From assembly GCA_963697805.1 (NCBI GenBank), contig CAVOPB010000002.1, forward strand, positions 1,054,001 to 1,118,000: a DNA stretch of 64,000 nucleotides, read 5' to 3'. Shown here one piece after another: positions 39,230 through 48,435 of this stretch. The DNA is from VRUE01 sp963697805 (lineage in GTDB: Bacteria > Actinomycetota > Thermoleophilia > Solirubrobacterales > 70-9). A program made the translations under genes and the position numbers. The notes under the pieces are model-generated. The model worked only from the letters and a program-made list of their open reading frames with translations, was not told the DNA's origin and did no database searches. Positions within the stretch are counted from its first letter, which is position 1. Each line of letters starts with the position of its first letter.

Positions 39230-40936
39230 ATGCCGGCTGTCTCACCGTCTGAGTTCCCGCCGCCGTTTGACAGTGCCGAGGTAATCGGACCGCCGACCGA
39301 TCCCGCCGACGAGCGGATCGAGGTCGGGGTCGCGATCGTCGGCGGCGGGCCCGCCGGGCTCGCCTGCGCGGTCAAACTGATGCAGCTGCTGGAGGACGAG
39401 CCGGAGCTGACCGAGAAGCTCGGCGAAGTCCCGGTCGCGGTGATCGAGAAGGGCAAAGTCGCCGGCGCGCACCTGCTCTCCGGCGCCAACGTCGACCCGT
39501 CGGCGCTGACCCGGCTGTTCCCCGACCTGGACCCGGCCGATTGGCCCCCGGTCTACCAGGAGGTGACGAAGGACGGGACCTACTTCCTCACCTCGAAGAA
39601 AGCGTTCCCGCTGAAGCCGCCGCCGCCCAACTTCCGCAAAGAGGGCACCTACACGCTCTCGGTCTCCAAACTCGGCCGCTTCCTCGCCGAGAAAGCCGAG
39701 GAGGCGGGCGTCTACATCCTCTCCGAGACCGCCGCGACCAAGCTTCTGGTCGAGGACAGGATCGTCCGCGGCGTCCGCTCGGGCGACCGTGGTCGCGGCA
39801 AGGACGGTGAAGAGCTCGGCAACTTCGAGCCCGGGTCCGACGTCGTCGCCAAGGCGACGGTCCTGGCCGAGGGCACGATCGGCCACCTCACCTATTCCGC
39901 CTACGACTACTTCGACATGCACGGCTCCGACCCGCAGGCGTGGGAGCTCGGGGTGAAGGAGATCTGGGAGGTCCCGAAGCCGCTCGACCGGGTCATCCAC
40001 ACCCTCGGCTGGCCGCTGCGCTGGAGCCCCCGCTACAAGGAGGCGGGCGGCAGCTTCATCTACCCGATGGGCGAGGACAAGGTCTGCTTCGGCCTCGTCG
40101 TCGGCCTCGACTACACCGATGCCACATTCAGCGTCCACGACGCCGTGCAGAAGTTCAAGCTGCACCCGTTCATCGCCGAGATCATCGAGGGGGGGAAACG
40201 GGTCGGCTGGGGGGCGAAGACGATTCCCTCGGGCGGGTACTGGGCGCTGCCGAAGCGTTTCTCGGTCCCCGGAATGCTGGTCGCCGGCGACGCCGCCGGG
40301 ATGGTCAACATCGCCGAACTCGCCGGCATCCACTACGCGATGCACGCCGGCATGTACGCGGCGGAAGCGATCGTCGAGTCGCTCAAGGACGACATCGACG
40401 CGGTCAACTTCGAGAGCTACGACAAGATGATCCGCGACTCGGTGATCGAGAAGGACCTCTACCGCTCGCGCAACATGAAGCAGCCGCTCTCCAGGGGCCT
40501 GATCTTCGGCGGCGCGATGGGGTCGGCGATGGTCGCGACCAAAGGCGCCTTCCCCGGCGGCCACTGGAAGGTTGAGGACAACGCCGAGCCCGAGGTCTTC
40601 ATCGGCAAAGCCGGCGACAGCTACCCGCGGCCCGACAACGAGGTGACCTTCAACAAGCTCGACTCGGTCTTCCTCTCCGGCAACGCGACCCGCGACGACG
40701 CGCCCAACCACGTCCGGATCCAGACCAGGGTCCCCCGCGAGGTCGCCCAGACCTGGGTCTCGATGTGCCCGGCCCAGGTCTACGAAATCCCCGACGAGCA
40801 GCTCGAGAGCGGCGCGGCCGAGGTCGACGTCCACGTCACCGCCTCCAACTGCGTCCAGTGCGGCGCGATCACGGCCAAGGGCGGCCGCCTGACGCTGCCC
40901 GAGGGCGGCGACGGTCCGCTCTACCAGGAGACCTAG
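39230..40936 (+). CDS. ETF:quinone oxidoreductase (ETF dehydrogenase) with incomplete Fe-S ligand set
   Basis: This membrane-associated flavoprotein passes electrons from ETF to quinone. At 568 aa it has the FAD dinucleotide motif VAIVGGGPAGLACAVKL, GAHLLSGANVDPSAL, PKRFSVPGMLVAGDAAGMVN and a ferredoxin-like C-terminus. The family [4Fe-4S] ligands are a Cys in CPAxVYE plus CxxCxxC. Here C513, C541 and C544 are present, but the last position reads Ile (NCVQCGAITA). The cluster may be altered or absent. The gene is the third of the etf operon. Confidence 0.88.
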   Translation: MPAVSPSEFPPPFDSAEVIGPPTDPADERIEVGVAIVGGGPAGLACAVKLMQLLEDEPELTEKLGEVPVAVIEKGKVAGAHLLSGANVDPSALTRLFPDLDPADWPPVYQEVTKDGTYFLTSKKAFPLKPPPPNFRKEGTYTLSVSKLGRFLAEKAEEAGVYILSETAATKLLVEDRIVRGVRSGDRGRGKDGEELGNFEPGSDVVAKATVLAEGTIGHLTYSAYDYFDMHGSDPQAWELGVKEIWEVPKPLDRVIHTLGWPLRWSPRYKEAGGSFIYPMGEDKVCFGLVVGLDYTDATFSVHDAVQKFKLHPFIAEIIEGGKRVGWGAKTIPSGGYWALPKRFSVPGMLVAGDAAGMVNIAELAGIHYAMHAGMYAAEAIVESLKDDIDAVNFESYDKMIRDSVIEKDLYRSRNMKQPLSRGLIFGGAMGSAMVATKGAFPGGHWKVEDNAEPEVFIGKAGDSYPRPDNEVTFNKLDSVFLSGNATRDDAPNHVRIQTRVPREVAQTWVSMCPAQVYEIPDEQLESGAAEVDVHVTASNCVQCGAITAKGGRLTLPEGGDGPLYQET

Positions 40937-40943
40937 ACAGGCG

Positions 40944-41150
40944 CTAGGCGGCGCGCTGCTCCGGCGGCCTGGCGGCGGCGGCGCGGTCGATCATCCGCGA
41001 GGGCCCGGTGAGCCACGGCGCCAGGTCCGGCTCACTGCGCCGTCTGGATGGCGGGGCAGTGGTCCATTCCTCGCATCCGGCGAACGCTTCATCGAGGCGC
41101 CTGGCCATCGTGCTGCGGGGGCGCTGCTGGTCGAAGATCTCCTCCGGCAT
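40944..41150 (-). CDS. 68-aa hypothetical protein
   Basis: This minus-strand frame starts at ATG 41150, with a GGAGAG ribosome site about 4 nt upstream, and fills the otherwise empty 338-bp gap after the ETF dehydrogenase. The peptide begins MPEEIFDQQRPRSTMARRLD and includes a plausible structured segment (DEAFAGCEEWTTAP, DLAPWLTGPSRM). No family is recognised. The remaining gap 41151-41274 shows no convincing gene or terminator. Confidence 0.45.
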   Translation of the reverse strand: MPEEIFDQQRPRSTMARRLDEAFAGCEEWTTAPPSRRRSEPDLAPWLTGPSRMIDRAAAARPPEQRAA

Positions 41151-41274
41151 GGCTCTCTCCGTCCTGCGTAGGGGACGTCACAAAGTGTGGCCCCCCGGTC
41201 AGACGAAAAACTTGCACCGGGAGAAAAGAAGCCGGATTCTGCGGAATCGGACCGGTGCCGGGCGCCCTGGCGCC

Positions 41275-42123
41275 CTACCCGGCCGCCGCTCCGGCGAAGC
41301 TCCCGATCTCCTCGGCGACCCGCTGCGGCTCGTCGATCGGGACGAAGGTCTTCGCGCCGGGAATCTCGACGATCCTTGCGTTGGGCGTGTCGGCGGCCAG
41401 GCGCTCGGCGTACTTGATCGGGAAGAATCGATCGCCGGGGGCCCAGGCGAGCAGGACCGGCAGCTCCGAGCCCTTCAGCTTCTCCGCCGCCTCGAGCGTG
41501 TAGCGCTTGTTCATCCCGACCGTGACCTTCCTGACGTCGTGCTTGACGCCGGTGTCGCTCAGCCCAGGCTTCATCCAGGAATCGATCAGGTCGGCCGGGA
41601 GTGGGTCGCGGGTGAAGGGGCGGAAGGCGGCCCGGGCGAGGGCGCCGATCCGAAACGGCGCGGCGAGCATCGTCATGCCGCCGGGCAGAGCCGCGATTTT
41701 CGGCATCGTCTTGAAGATCCCGGGCGGGAAGTTCTCGTGCGTGTCGCAGTTCGTCAGGACAAGCCGGCCGATCCGCTCCGGATGGCGGGTGACGAGGACC
41801 TGCGACATAGCCCCGCCGGAGTCGTTGCCGACGATCGTGACGTCGTCGAGGTCGAGCGCCTCGAGGAATGCGGCGATCGTGGCGGCGATCCCGTAGGGGG
41901 TCAGGTCGGCGTCTGGATTCATCGGAATCTGCTGGGCGCCGATCGGCCAGTCCGGCGCGAGGCAGCGGTGGGTGGCGGAGAGTTGGTCAACGACCCGATC
42001 CCAGAGCCGTCCGTCGACGAGGTAGCCGTGGACGAAGACGACGGGCGGCCCATCGCCAGCCTCCCGGTAGCGGATCCTGCCGGCTGGCAGGTCGATTTCG
42101 CGGCGCTGATCGGAATCGGGCAC
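41275..42123 (-). CDS. alpha/beta-hydrolase fold protein with Asp nucleophile position
   Basis: The 282-aa protein has the oxyanion-hole segment VVFVHGYLVDGRLWD and the nucleophile elbow VTIVGNDSGGAMSQ, in which the nucleophile position is Asp, as in dehalogenases and epoxide hydrolases. In the region where the catalytic His is expected the sequence reads PGAKTFVPIDEP, and His appears replaced by Thr. Activity is therefore doubtful or unusual. A short gap separates it from the diguanylate cyclase on the same strand. Confidence 0.8.
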   Translation of the reverse strand: MPDSDQRREIDLPAGRIRYREAGDGPPVVFVHGYLVDGRLWDRVVDQLSATHRCLAPDWPIGAQQIPMNPDADLTPYGIAATIAAFLEALDLDDVTIVGNDSGGAMSQVLVTRHPERIGRLVLTNCDTHENFPPGIFKTMPKIAALPGGMTMLAAPFRIGALARAAFRPFTRDPLPADLIDSWMKPGLSDTGVKHDVRKVTVGMNKRYTLEAAEKLKGSELPVLLAWAPGDRFFPIKYAERLAADTPNARIVEIPGAKTFVPIDEPQRVAEEIGSFAGAAAG

Positions 42124-42162
42124 GGTCCTACCTCCTGGAAGAGATGCCTTGTCGGCCGGAGG

Positions 42163-43668
42163 TTATGTGGTCGCGGCCGGCGACACGGCCACGGGCGAGG
42201 AGTCCGATGCGCCGCGCACCGAGACCGTGATGGACGCCCGCCGCGAAACCTTGTGCGCGTACATCCGGGCATCGGCGAGCTCGAGCGCCTCGTCGGGGTC
42301 GAGCGCGTCGCCCGGGATCTTGACCGAGCCCCAGGAGGCGTTGATGTCGTAGCCCGGCCCGCTGGCGCTGAGCGATCTGACGGCCGCCCGGGTCACCTCC
42401 TCGAAGCGCTCCGGCGGGCAGGTCAGGAGCAGGCAGAACTCATCGCCGCCGAAGCGGTAGGCGGTGCCGGCCGACCCGACCGAGTCGCGCAGCGCGGCGC
42501 CGAAGCGAACCAGAAGCGCGTCGCCGGCTGGGTGGCCGAAGCTGTCGTTGTAGCTCTTGAACCCGTTGAGATCGAGGAGGACGAGCGAGACGGGCTGCGC
42601 GGCCGTCGCCTCGGCGAACCTCGCCGGGAGGTCGACCCGGACGCGTCCGCGGCTGCCGAGGCCGGTCAGGGAGTCGGTCCGAACCTGCTCCAGCAGCGAC
42701 TTGTTCTCGCGGTCGCTCATCCCCAGCCTGGCGATCACGGCGGTGATAGTCGCCGCCCAGAGGACCGTCGAGAGGGCGCTGGTGGCGCTGAAGTACTGCA
42801 TCGCGAAGAGGCAGATCATCACCCCGGCAAAGACCGCGGGGACGATCAGGTCACGGCGGCGACTGCCGTCGGGCGGCGAGGAGATCGCCGCGGCCTCGGC
42901 CGGCTGCCAGACGACCCCGCCGAGGCAGGCGGCGGCGATCAGGTATATCGGGTCGATCCAACTACCGAGCGGGAGCGTTTCCTGAGTCGTCTGCAGCGTG
43001 TAGGCGAGGTCGGCGACGACGAGCGCGGTGAGGCCGGCGAGCAGGAGCGACCAGGTCCGGCCGGGCCGCCAGCCGGTGAGTGCGACGACGCCGACGACCA
43101 TCGCCACCATCACGATGTCCCCGAGCGGGTAGGCGAGCGTCGTCGCGATCTGGAGAGGCGTTCCTTCGGTGGAGGCGGCGACGAAGTCGAAGACGAACGC
43201 GGCTCCCAGGGCGGCGGTTCCGAGCCCGGCGATCGCACCGTCCATCCACAGCCTCCAGTTCAGCTGATCGGCTCGGGCGCGGACCAGGACCGCAAGCCCG
43301 GCGTAGGCGAACGGGTAGAAGGCGAGGTAGCCGATGTCGGCGGGTGATGGGTAGGGGGCCGCGGCGTTGCCGTCGATCGCCACGGTCCAGTAGACCTCGG
43401 CCGCGCCCCAGGAGAGGATTGCCAGCCCGATCAGGGTCCAGCCGGCGCGTTCGCGCCCGTAGCTCGAGGCCCGGACCAGGCAGGCGAGGCCGGCGCCGAG
43501 GACGACCGCGTCGTAGAGGACGCCGCCGATCGCGAATCGCAGGCCGCCGCCGATCCCAACCCAGTAGTAGAGGGCGACGATCGCGGTGCCTCCCAGCAGC
43601 AGGACGGCGAGGCTTCCGCGCAGGACTCGCTCAACGGTGCTGCCCGCGGTGATCGTCCGGCTGCTCAT
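42163..43668 (-). CDS. membrane-bound diguanylate cyclase (GGDEF)
   Basis: The 501-aa protein has 8-10 hydrophobic helices in the first 330 residues (an uncharacterised membrane sensor). A GGDEF domain follows: DSLTGLGSRGRVRVDL, SLVLLDLNGFKSYNDSFGH, YRFGGDEFCLLL (intact active site), ASWGSVKIP and DEALELADARMYAHK. It should make cyclic di-GMP. No EAL domain or inhibitory RxxD is obvious. ATG 43668 was chosen; ATG 43677 is equally possible. Cyclic di-GMP could influence the pilus locus at 1-7873, but that link is speculative. Confidence 0.88.
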   Translation of the reverse strand: MSSRTITAGSTVERVLRGSLAVLLLGGTAIVALYYWVGIGGGLRFAIGGVLYDAVVLGAGLACLVRASSYGRERAGWTLIGLAILSWGAAEVYWTVAIDGNAAAPYPSPADIGYLAFYPFAYAGLAVLVRARADQLNWRLWMDGAIAGLGTAALGAAFVFDFVAASTEGTPLQIATTLAYPLGDIVMVAMVVGVVALTGWRPGRTWSLLLAGLTALVVADLAYTLQTTQETLPLGSWIDPIYLIAAACLGGVVWQPAEAAAISSPPDGSRRRDLIVPAVFAGVMICLFAMQYFSATSALSTVLWAATITAVIARLGMSDRENKSLLEQVRTDSLTGLGSRGRVRVDLPARFAEATAAQPVSLVLLDLNGFKSYNDSFGHPAGDALLVRFGAALRDSVGSAGTAYRFGGDEFCLLLTCPPERFEEVTRAAVRSLSASGPGYDINASWGSVKIPGDALDPDEALELADARMYAHKVSRRASITVSVRGASDSSPVAVSPAATT

Positions 43669-43734
43669 TGGCCACATATCGGCATTTCGCGCCGATCCGC
43701 GAGGCGTGAAATCGAGCCGCCCCTGCCTGTCATC

Positions 43735-43740
43735 TAGACT
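43735..43740 (+). promoter_or_regulatory. -10 box of rpmE
   Basis: TAGACT ends 9 nt before ATG 43750, with GGGAG at 43741-43745 in between. A 10-bp imperfect inverted repeat (ATTTCGCGCC / GGCGTGAAAT) lies upstream near 43684-43712. Confidence 0.45.
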
Positions 43741-43749
43741 GGGAGCACG

Positions 43750-43965
43750 ATGAAGACAGGAATCCACCCCGAGTACACGCTTTCCAACGTTCACTGCTCG
43801 TGCGGCAACCAGTTCTACACCCGCTCGACCAAGGATGACCTCCACGTCGAGCTCTGCTCGGAGTGTCACCCCTTCTACACCGGCAAGCAGAAGCTCGTCG
43901 ACACCGGCGGTCGGGTTGAGCGCTTCCAGCGCCGGGCCGCGAAGCACGCCAAGGCCAGGCGGTAG
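43750..43965 (+). CDS. rpmE: 50S ribosomal protein bL31, zinc-binding type
   Basis: The 71-aa protein has the family sequence MKTGIHPEYTLSNVHCSCGN, LCSECHPFYTGKQKLVDTGG and RVERFQRR. The four Cys (CSC, CSEC) indicate the zinc-containing form. It begins the conserved rpmE-prfA-prmC-sua5 block. The downstream gene starts 3 nt after its stop. Confidence 0.97.
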   Translation: MKTGIHPEYTLSNVHCSCGNQFYTRSTKDDLHVELCSECHPFYTGKQKLVDTGGRVERFQRRAAKHAKARR

Positions 43966-43968
43966 TAG

Positions 43969-44979
43969 TTGAGCCCGGACGGGGGCTCTCCGGCAGCGGA
44001 AACGGTCGCCTCCAACGGCGCCGACCCGTTGATGATGCCCGACGGCGCGCTCGTCGCCAAACGCGACGCGCCGGTCGGCGGCCAGGCGGTCCTCGAGGGC
44101 GTGATGATGCGCGGCATCTCGACCTGGGCCGTCGCGGTTCGAAACCCCGAGGGCCAGATCGAGCTCAGCTCCGAGCCGCTCGTTCCGTGGGCACAGCGGC
44201 ACAGGATCTGGCGGGTCCCCGTGATCCGGGGCGTCGTCGCCCTCGGCGAGTCCCTGAAGATCGGATTCCGGGCGCTGGCGATCTCGGCCAACGCCCAGCT
44301 CGAGGATGATGAGGACGGCGAGCCCGAAGAGATCGGCGGCTGGGTCTGGGGCCTGACGATCGCCCTCTCGCTGGCCCTTGCCGTCGGCCTCTTCTTCGTC
44401 GTCCCGGTCGGGCTGACCAGCCTGATCAAGGACCAGCTCGGCTCGGCCTTCTTGTTCTGGCTGATCGAGGGGGTCCTGCGAACCACGATCTTCATCGTCT
44501 ACATCGTCGCGATCAGTCGACTACCGGACCTGCGGCGCACCTTCGAGTACCACGGCGCCGAGCACAAGACGATCTCCTGCTACGAGGCCGAAGACCAGTT
44601 GATCCCATCGCGCGCGAAGCTCTACTCGCGCCTGCATCCCCGCTGCGGGACCAGCTTCCTGCTGATCGTGATGGTGCTGGCGATCTTCGTCTTCGCGCCG
44701 ATCGGGCTGCCGGCCTGGTACTGGCTGCTCGCCTCACGGATCCTCGGGATACCGCTGATCGCCGGCCTCTCCTACGAGGTGATCAAGTGGGCGGGGAAGA
44801 ACCGCCGCAAAGCCTGGGTCCGGGGGTTGATGTGGCCGGGCCTGATGTTGCAGAACCTGACCACCCGCGAGCCCGACGAAGAGCAGCTCGCGGTTGCGAT
44901 CGCCGCCCTCGACAAGGTGCTCGAGGAAGAGGACGACGAGCTGATCAAGGGCGACTCGCCGATCGAGATCGTCGCGTAG
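43969..44979 (+). CDS. DUF1385 family membrane protein
   Basis: The 336-aa protein has the diagnostic GGQAVLEGVMMRG near residue 40, then RVPVIRGVVALGES, hydrophobic helices (LTIALSLALAVGLFFVVPVGL and others), and FEYHGAEHKTISCYEA followed by HPRCGTSFLLIVMVLAIFVF. DUF1385 proteins are found next to rpmE and prfA in many Gram-positive bacteria. The molecular role is unknown. The start is TTG, 3 nt after rpmE. Confidence 0.9.
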   Translation: MSPDGGSPAAETVASNGADPLMMPDGALVAKRDAPVGGQAVLEGVMMRGISTWAVAVRNPEGQIELSSEPLVPWAQRHRIWRVPVIRGVVALGESLKIGFRALAISANAQLEDDEDGEPEEIGGWVWGLTIALSLALAVGLFFVVPVGLTSLIKDQLGSAFLFWLIEGVLRTTIFIVYIVAISRLPDLRRTFEYHGAEHKTISCYEAEDQLIPSRAKLYSRLHPRCGTSFLLIVMVLAIFVFAPIGLPAWYWLLASRILGIPLIAGLSYEVIKWAGKNRRKAWVRGLMWPGLMLQNLTTREPDEEQLAVAIAALDKVLEEEDDELIKGDSPIEIVA

Positions 44980-45014
44980 CGCCACCCGCCCGACCTACGC
45001 CTAAGGTTCACCAG

Positions 45015-46082
<1,068 letters not shown>

Positions 46083-46086
46083 GGCG

Positions 46087-46959
46087 ATGACGGGGACCGA
46101 GACCGCCGCCGGCGTCGCCGAAGCGCTCGAAGCCGCGGTCGACGCCCTCGCCGCCGCCGGGGTGGAGAGCCCACGCCTCGACGCCGAGCTGCTGCTCGCC
46201 GAGGCGGCAGGTTGGGACCGGGCGATGCTGGCGGCCGAGCCCGGGCGCGGCATCCCGGCCCCCGCGGCGCGGAGCTTCGGGGAGATGGTGCGGCGGCGCC
46301 TGCGGCGTGAGCCGGTGGCTTACATCCTCGGGCGCCGCGGCTTCAGGTCGATCGAGCTCTCGGTGGACCCGCGGGTTCTGGTGCCGCGGCCGGAGACCGA
46401 GCTGCTGGTCGAGCTCGCCCTGGAGCTGGCGCCGAGCGCCGTGCTCGACGTCGGCACCGGCTCGGGCGCGGTGGCGCTCGCGATCGCCGACGAGCTGCCC
46501 GGCTGCAGGGTGACGGCGACCGACACCTCGCCGGCGGCGCTAGAAGTCGCTCGTGCCAACGCCGATGCCCTCGGCCTTGCCGACCGGGTCACCTTCCTCG
46601 CCGGCTCGCTGCCGGAGGGGGAGGAGTTCGATCTGACCGTCGCCAACCTCCCCTATGTGGCCCTCGGCGAATGGGCCTCGCTCGAGCCGGAGGTCACCGA
46701 ATGGGAGCCGCGGGGGGCGCTGCTGGCGGGGCCAGAGGGCCTCGATGCGATCCGTGCCCTCCTCACCCACGTCGGCGACCGCGAACGCAGTTCGTCCCGG
46801 TATGCGGGAACAACTGCGTTCGCGGCGTGTGCGCTTGAGGTGGGCGCCGGCCAGGCCGATGCCGTCGAGGTGCTTCTGGCCGACGCGGGTTTCACCGGGA
46901 TCGAGCGCCGCCGCGATCTGGCCGGGATCGAGCGCGTCGTCTGGGGACGCGATGGCTGA
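46087..46959 (+). CDS. prmC: release-factor glutamine methyltransferase with in-frame palindrome insert
   Basis: Methylates the GGQ glutamine of release factors. The 290-aa protein has VAYILGRRGFRSIELSVDP, VLVPRPETELLVELAL, and motif I VLDVGTGSGAVALAIA. The active-site NPPY motif reads NLPY (187-190), an uncommon variant. Near residues 229-247 a segment DRERSSSRYAGTTAFAAC, encoded by a perfect palindrome at 46779-46825, separates RALLTHVG from ALEVGAGQ. These two stretches are usually almost adjacent. It overlaps the next gene by 8 bp. Confidence 0.93.
   Translation: MTGTETAAGVAEALEAAVDALAAAGVESPRLDAELLLAEAAGWDRAMLAAEPGRGIPAPAARSFGEMVRRRLRREPVAYILGRRGFRSIELSVDPRVLVPRPETELLVELALELAPSAVLDVGTGSGAVALAIADELPGCRVTATDTSPAALEVARANADALGLADRVTFLAGSLPEGEEFDLTVANLPYVALGEWASLEPEVTEWEPRGALLAGPEGLDAIRALLTHVGDRERSSSRYAGTTAFAACALEVGAGQADAVEVLLADAGFTGIERRRDLAGIERVVWGRDG
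46779..46825. repeat. perfect palindrome inserted in prmC
   Basis: CCGCGAACGCAGTT (46779-46792) and its exact complement (46812-46825) enclose a second stem TCCCG/CGGGA (46795-46799, 46805-46809) with a 5-nt loop. The whole element is about 47 bp and is read in frame as part of PrmC. Confidence 0.75.
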
Positions 46960-47578
46960 GGTCCTCTCGATTGACAGGGACGGGGCGCCGGCGGTGCGCT
47001 CGGCGCTCGAGCGCTGCCTGGGGGAGGGTGGCGTCGCCATCTACCCCGCCGACGGCCTCTACGGCATTGCCGCCGATCCGCTCGACCCGGCGCCGATCGA
47101 CCGGATCCACCGACTCAAGGGGCGGGACGACGGCAAGCCCGCGGCGGTGCTCCACTTCTCGCCGCTGGCGATGCGGGAGATCGTCGGCGGCCTCGGCACC
47201 CGCGCCCGCGACGCCGTCGGCGCGCTCTTGCCGGGGCCCGTGACCCTGGTCCTCGACAACCCCCAGCACCGCTATCCCCTCGCCTGCCGCGAGGACTCGG
47301 CCCGCCTCGGCGTCAGGCTCCTCGATGGCCCGCTCGGCGGCGTCATGCACCCGATGTTTCAGACCTCGGCGAACCTCAGCGGCGAGCCGGCGCCGTCCCG
47401 GTTCGAGGAGGTGGCGGAGGAAGTCGTCGCCGGCGCCGACCTCGCGATCGACGGCGGCGCGCTGACCGGAATGCCCTCGACCGTCGTCGACATCGCCTCG
47501 ATCGACATCGACGGCACCTGGTCGGTCATCCGCGAGGGAGGACTGCCGACCGAGAGGGTGGCCGAGGCGCTCGGCTAG
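46952..47578 (+). CDS. threonylcarbamoyl-AMP synthase family (Sua5/YciO/YrdC)
   Basis: Makes the threonylcarbamoyl-adenylate used for t6A37 of tRNA. The 208-aa protein shows the YrdC core GGVAIYPADGLYGIAADPLD, IHRLKGRDDGKPAAVLHFS, LLPGPVTLVLDN, RLGVRLLDGPLG and FQTSANLSGEPAPSRFEEV. PSTVVDIASID closes the nucleotide pocket. It has no C-terminal Sua5 domain. It overlaps prmC by 8 bp, as in many bacteria. Confidence 0.92.
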   Translation: MAEVLSIDRDGAPAVRSALERCLGEGGVAIYPADGLYGIAADPLDPAPIDRIHRLKGRDDGKPAAVLHFSPLAMREIVGGLGTRARDAVGALLPGPVTLVLDNPQHRYPLACREDSARLGVRLLDGPLGGVMHPMFQTSANLSGEPAPSRFEEVAEEVVAGADLAIDGGALTGMPSTVVDIASIDIDGTWSVIREGGLPTERVAEALG

Positions 47579-47585
47579 CGCGGCC

Positions 47586-48389
47586 TCAGCAGTGCTGGGG
47601 GCCCGGGTGGTAGGGGAGGCGGACGATCCGGACCGACCGGTTGTCGTTCTCGTGTTCCTCGTAGAGCAGGTTCTGGGGGTCGACCCTCATCACGAAGGCA
47701 AAGCAGCCGCGCAGGCCGCTGACGTTGACCCACTGGCGGTCGTATTCGGCGGGGTAGATGTCGGACCAACCGACCGAGGTGCCGAGCCGGACCCGCTCGC
47801 GGCCTGGGTCCTGGTTGCAGCCGGGGTAGACGCGGTGGCCCGGCGAGCGCTTCATCGACTTCGTGTGCTCGAGGTCGCGGAAGCAGTAGAAGACCTTCGG
47901 CCCGGTCCGGACCCGTTCCTGTGGCCGCCCGTCCCCGTCGAGCGACCAGATCTCCATGCTGAGCGGGTTGTGGACCTTCCAGTAGGAGCCGCCCCAATAG
48001 GCCCCGACCGAGTAGAAGTGGAGCTGGACGTCGGTCCGAAGGATCTCGACTCCGCCGCCGACCCTGTAGATCGCCTGGTTGGCCCGCATCCAGTTCCGCT
48101 TGTATCGAAGCCCGCGGAGCTCCATCGGTCCTCGACCGCGTGAGCGGAGGTCGCTGGTGGCGTGCAGCAACGTGCCGCCGCCGTACCCGTAGTTGCCCGA
48201 GCTCCGCTCCACATAGAGATCGGTGGCGCGACCCACCCGCAGGTTTGGGCACAGAAGGTGGCCGGATCCCGGCCCCTGACATGGGTCCACGACGGCCTTT
48301 TCCGCGCCGGTGGCGCCGGCGCTCAGAGCCGCCAGGGCGGCTAGGGAGAGGGCTGCCGCGGCGGTCAGACGACGAAGGAGTGAGGCCAC
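47586..48389 (-). CDS. secreted lysyl oxidase-like domain protein
   Basis: The 267-aa protein has a signal peptide (LLRRLTAAAALSLAALAALSAGATGA). A domain whose second half resembles lysyl oxidase follows: LGTSVGWSDIYPAEYDRQWVNVSGL, FVMRVDPQNLLYEEHENDNRSVRIV. The copper-binding HxHxH of true lysyl oxidases is not present: the corresponding stretch reads YWKVHNPLSMEIWSL. Oxidase activity is therefore not supported. A minus-strand TATAGC lies 8 nt upstream of the GTG start. Extracellular; function unknown. Confidence 0.72.
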   Translation of the reverse strand: MASLLRRLTAAAALSLAALAALSAGATGAEKAVVDPCQGPGSGHLLCPNLRVGRATDLYVERSSGNYGYGGGTLLHATSDLRSRGRGPMELRGLRYKRNWMRANQAIYRVGGGVEILRTDVQLHFYSVGAYWGGSYWKVHNPLSMEIWSLDGDGRPQERVRTGPKVFYCFRDLEHTKSMKRSPGHRVYPGCNQDPGRERVRLGTSVGWSDIYPAEYDRQWVNVSGLRGCFAFVMRVDPQNLLYEEHENDNRSVRIVRLPYHPGPQHC

Positions 48390-48435
48390 CCCGGCAGGCT
48401 ATATCCCGACCCGTTGCTAAGGTCGCTGCGGTTCC

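Noticed and set aside
41008..43347. A 779-codon plus-strand open frame
   Set aside because: It is antisense to the alpha/beta hydrolase and GGDEF genes, both of which have intact conserved motifs.
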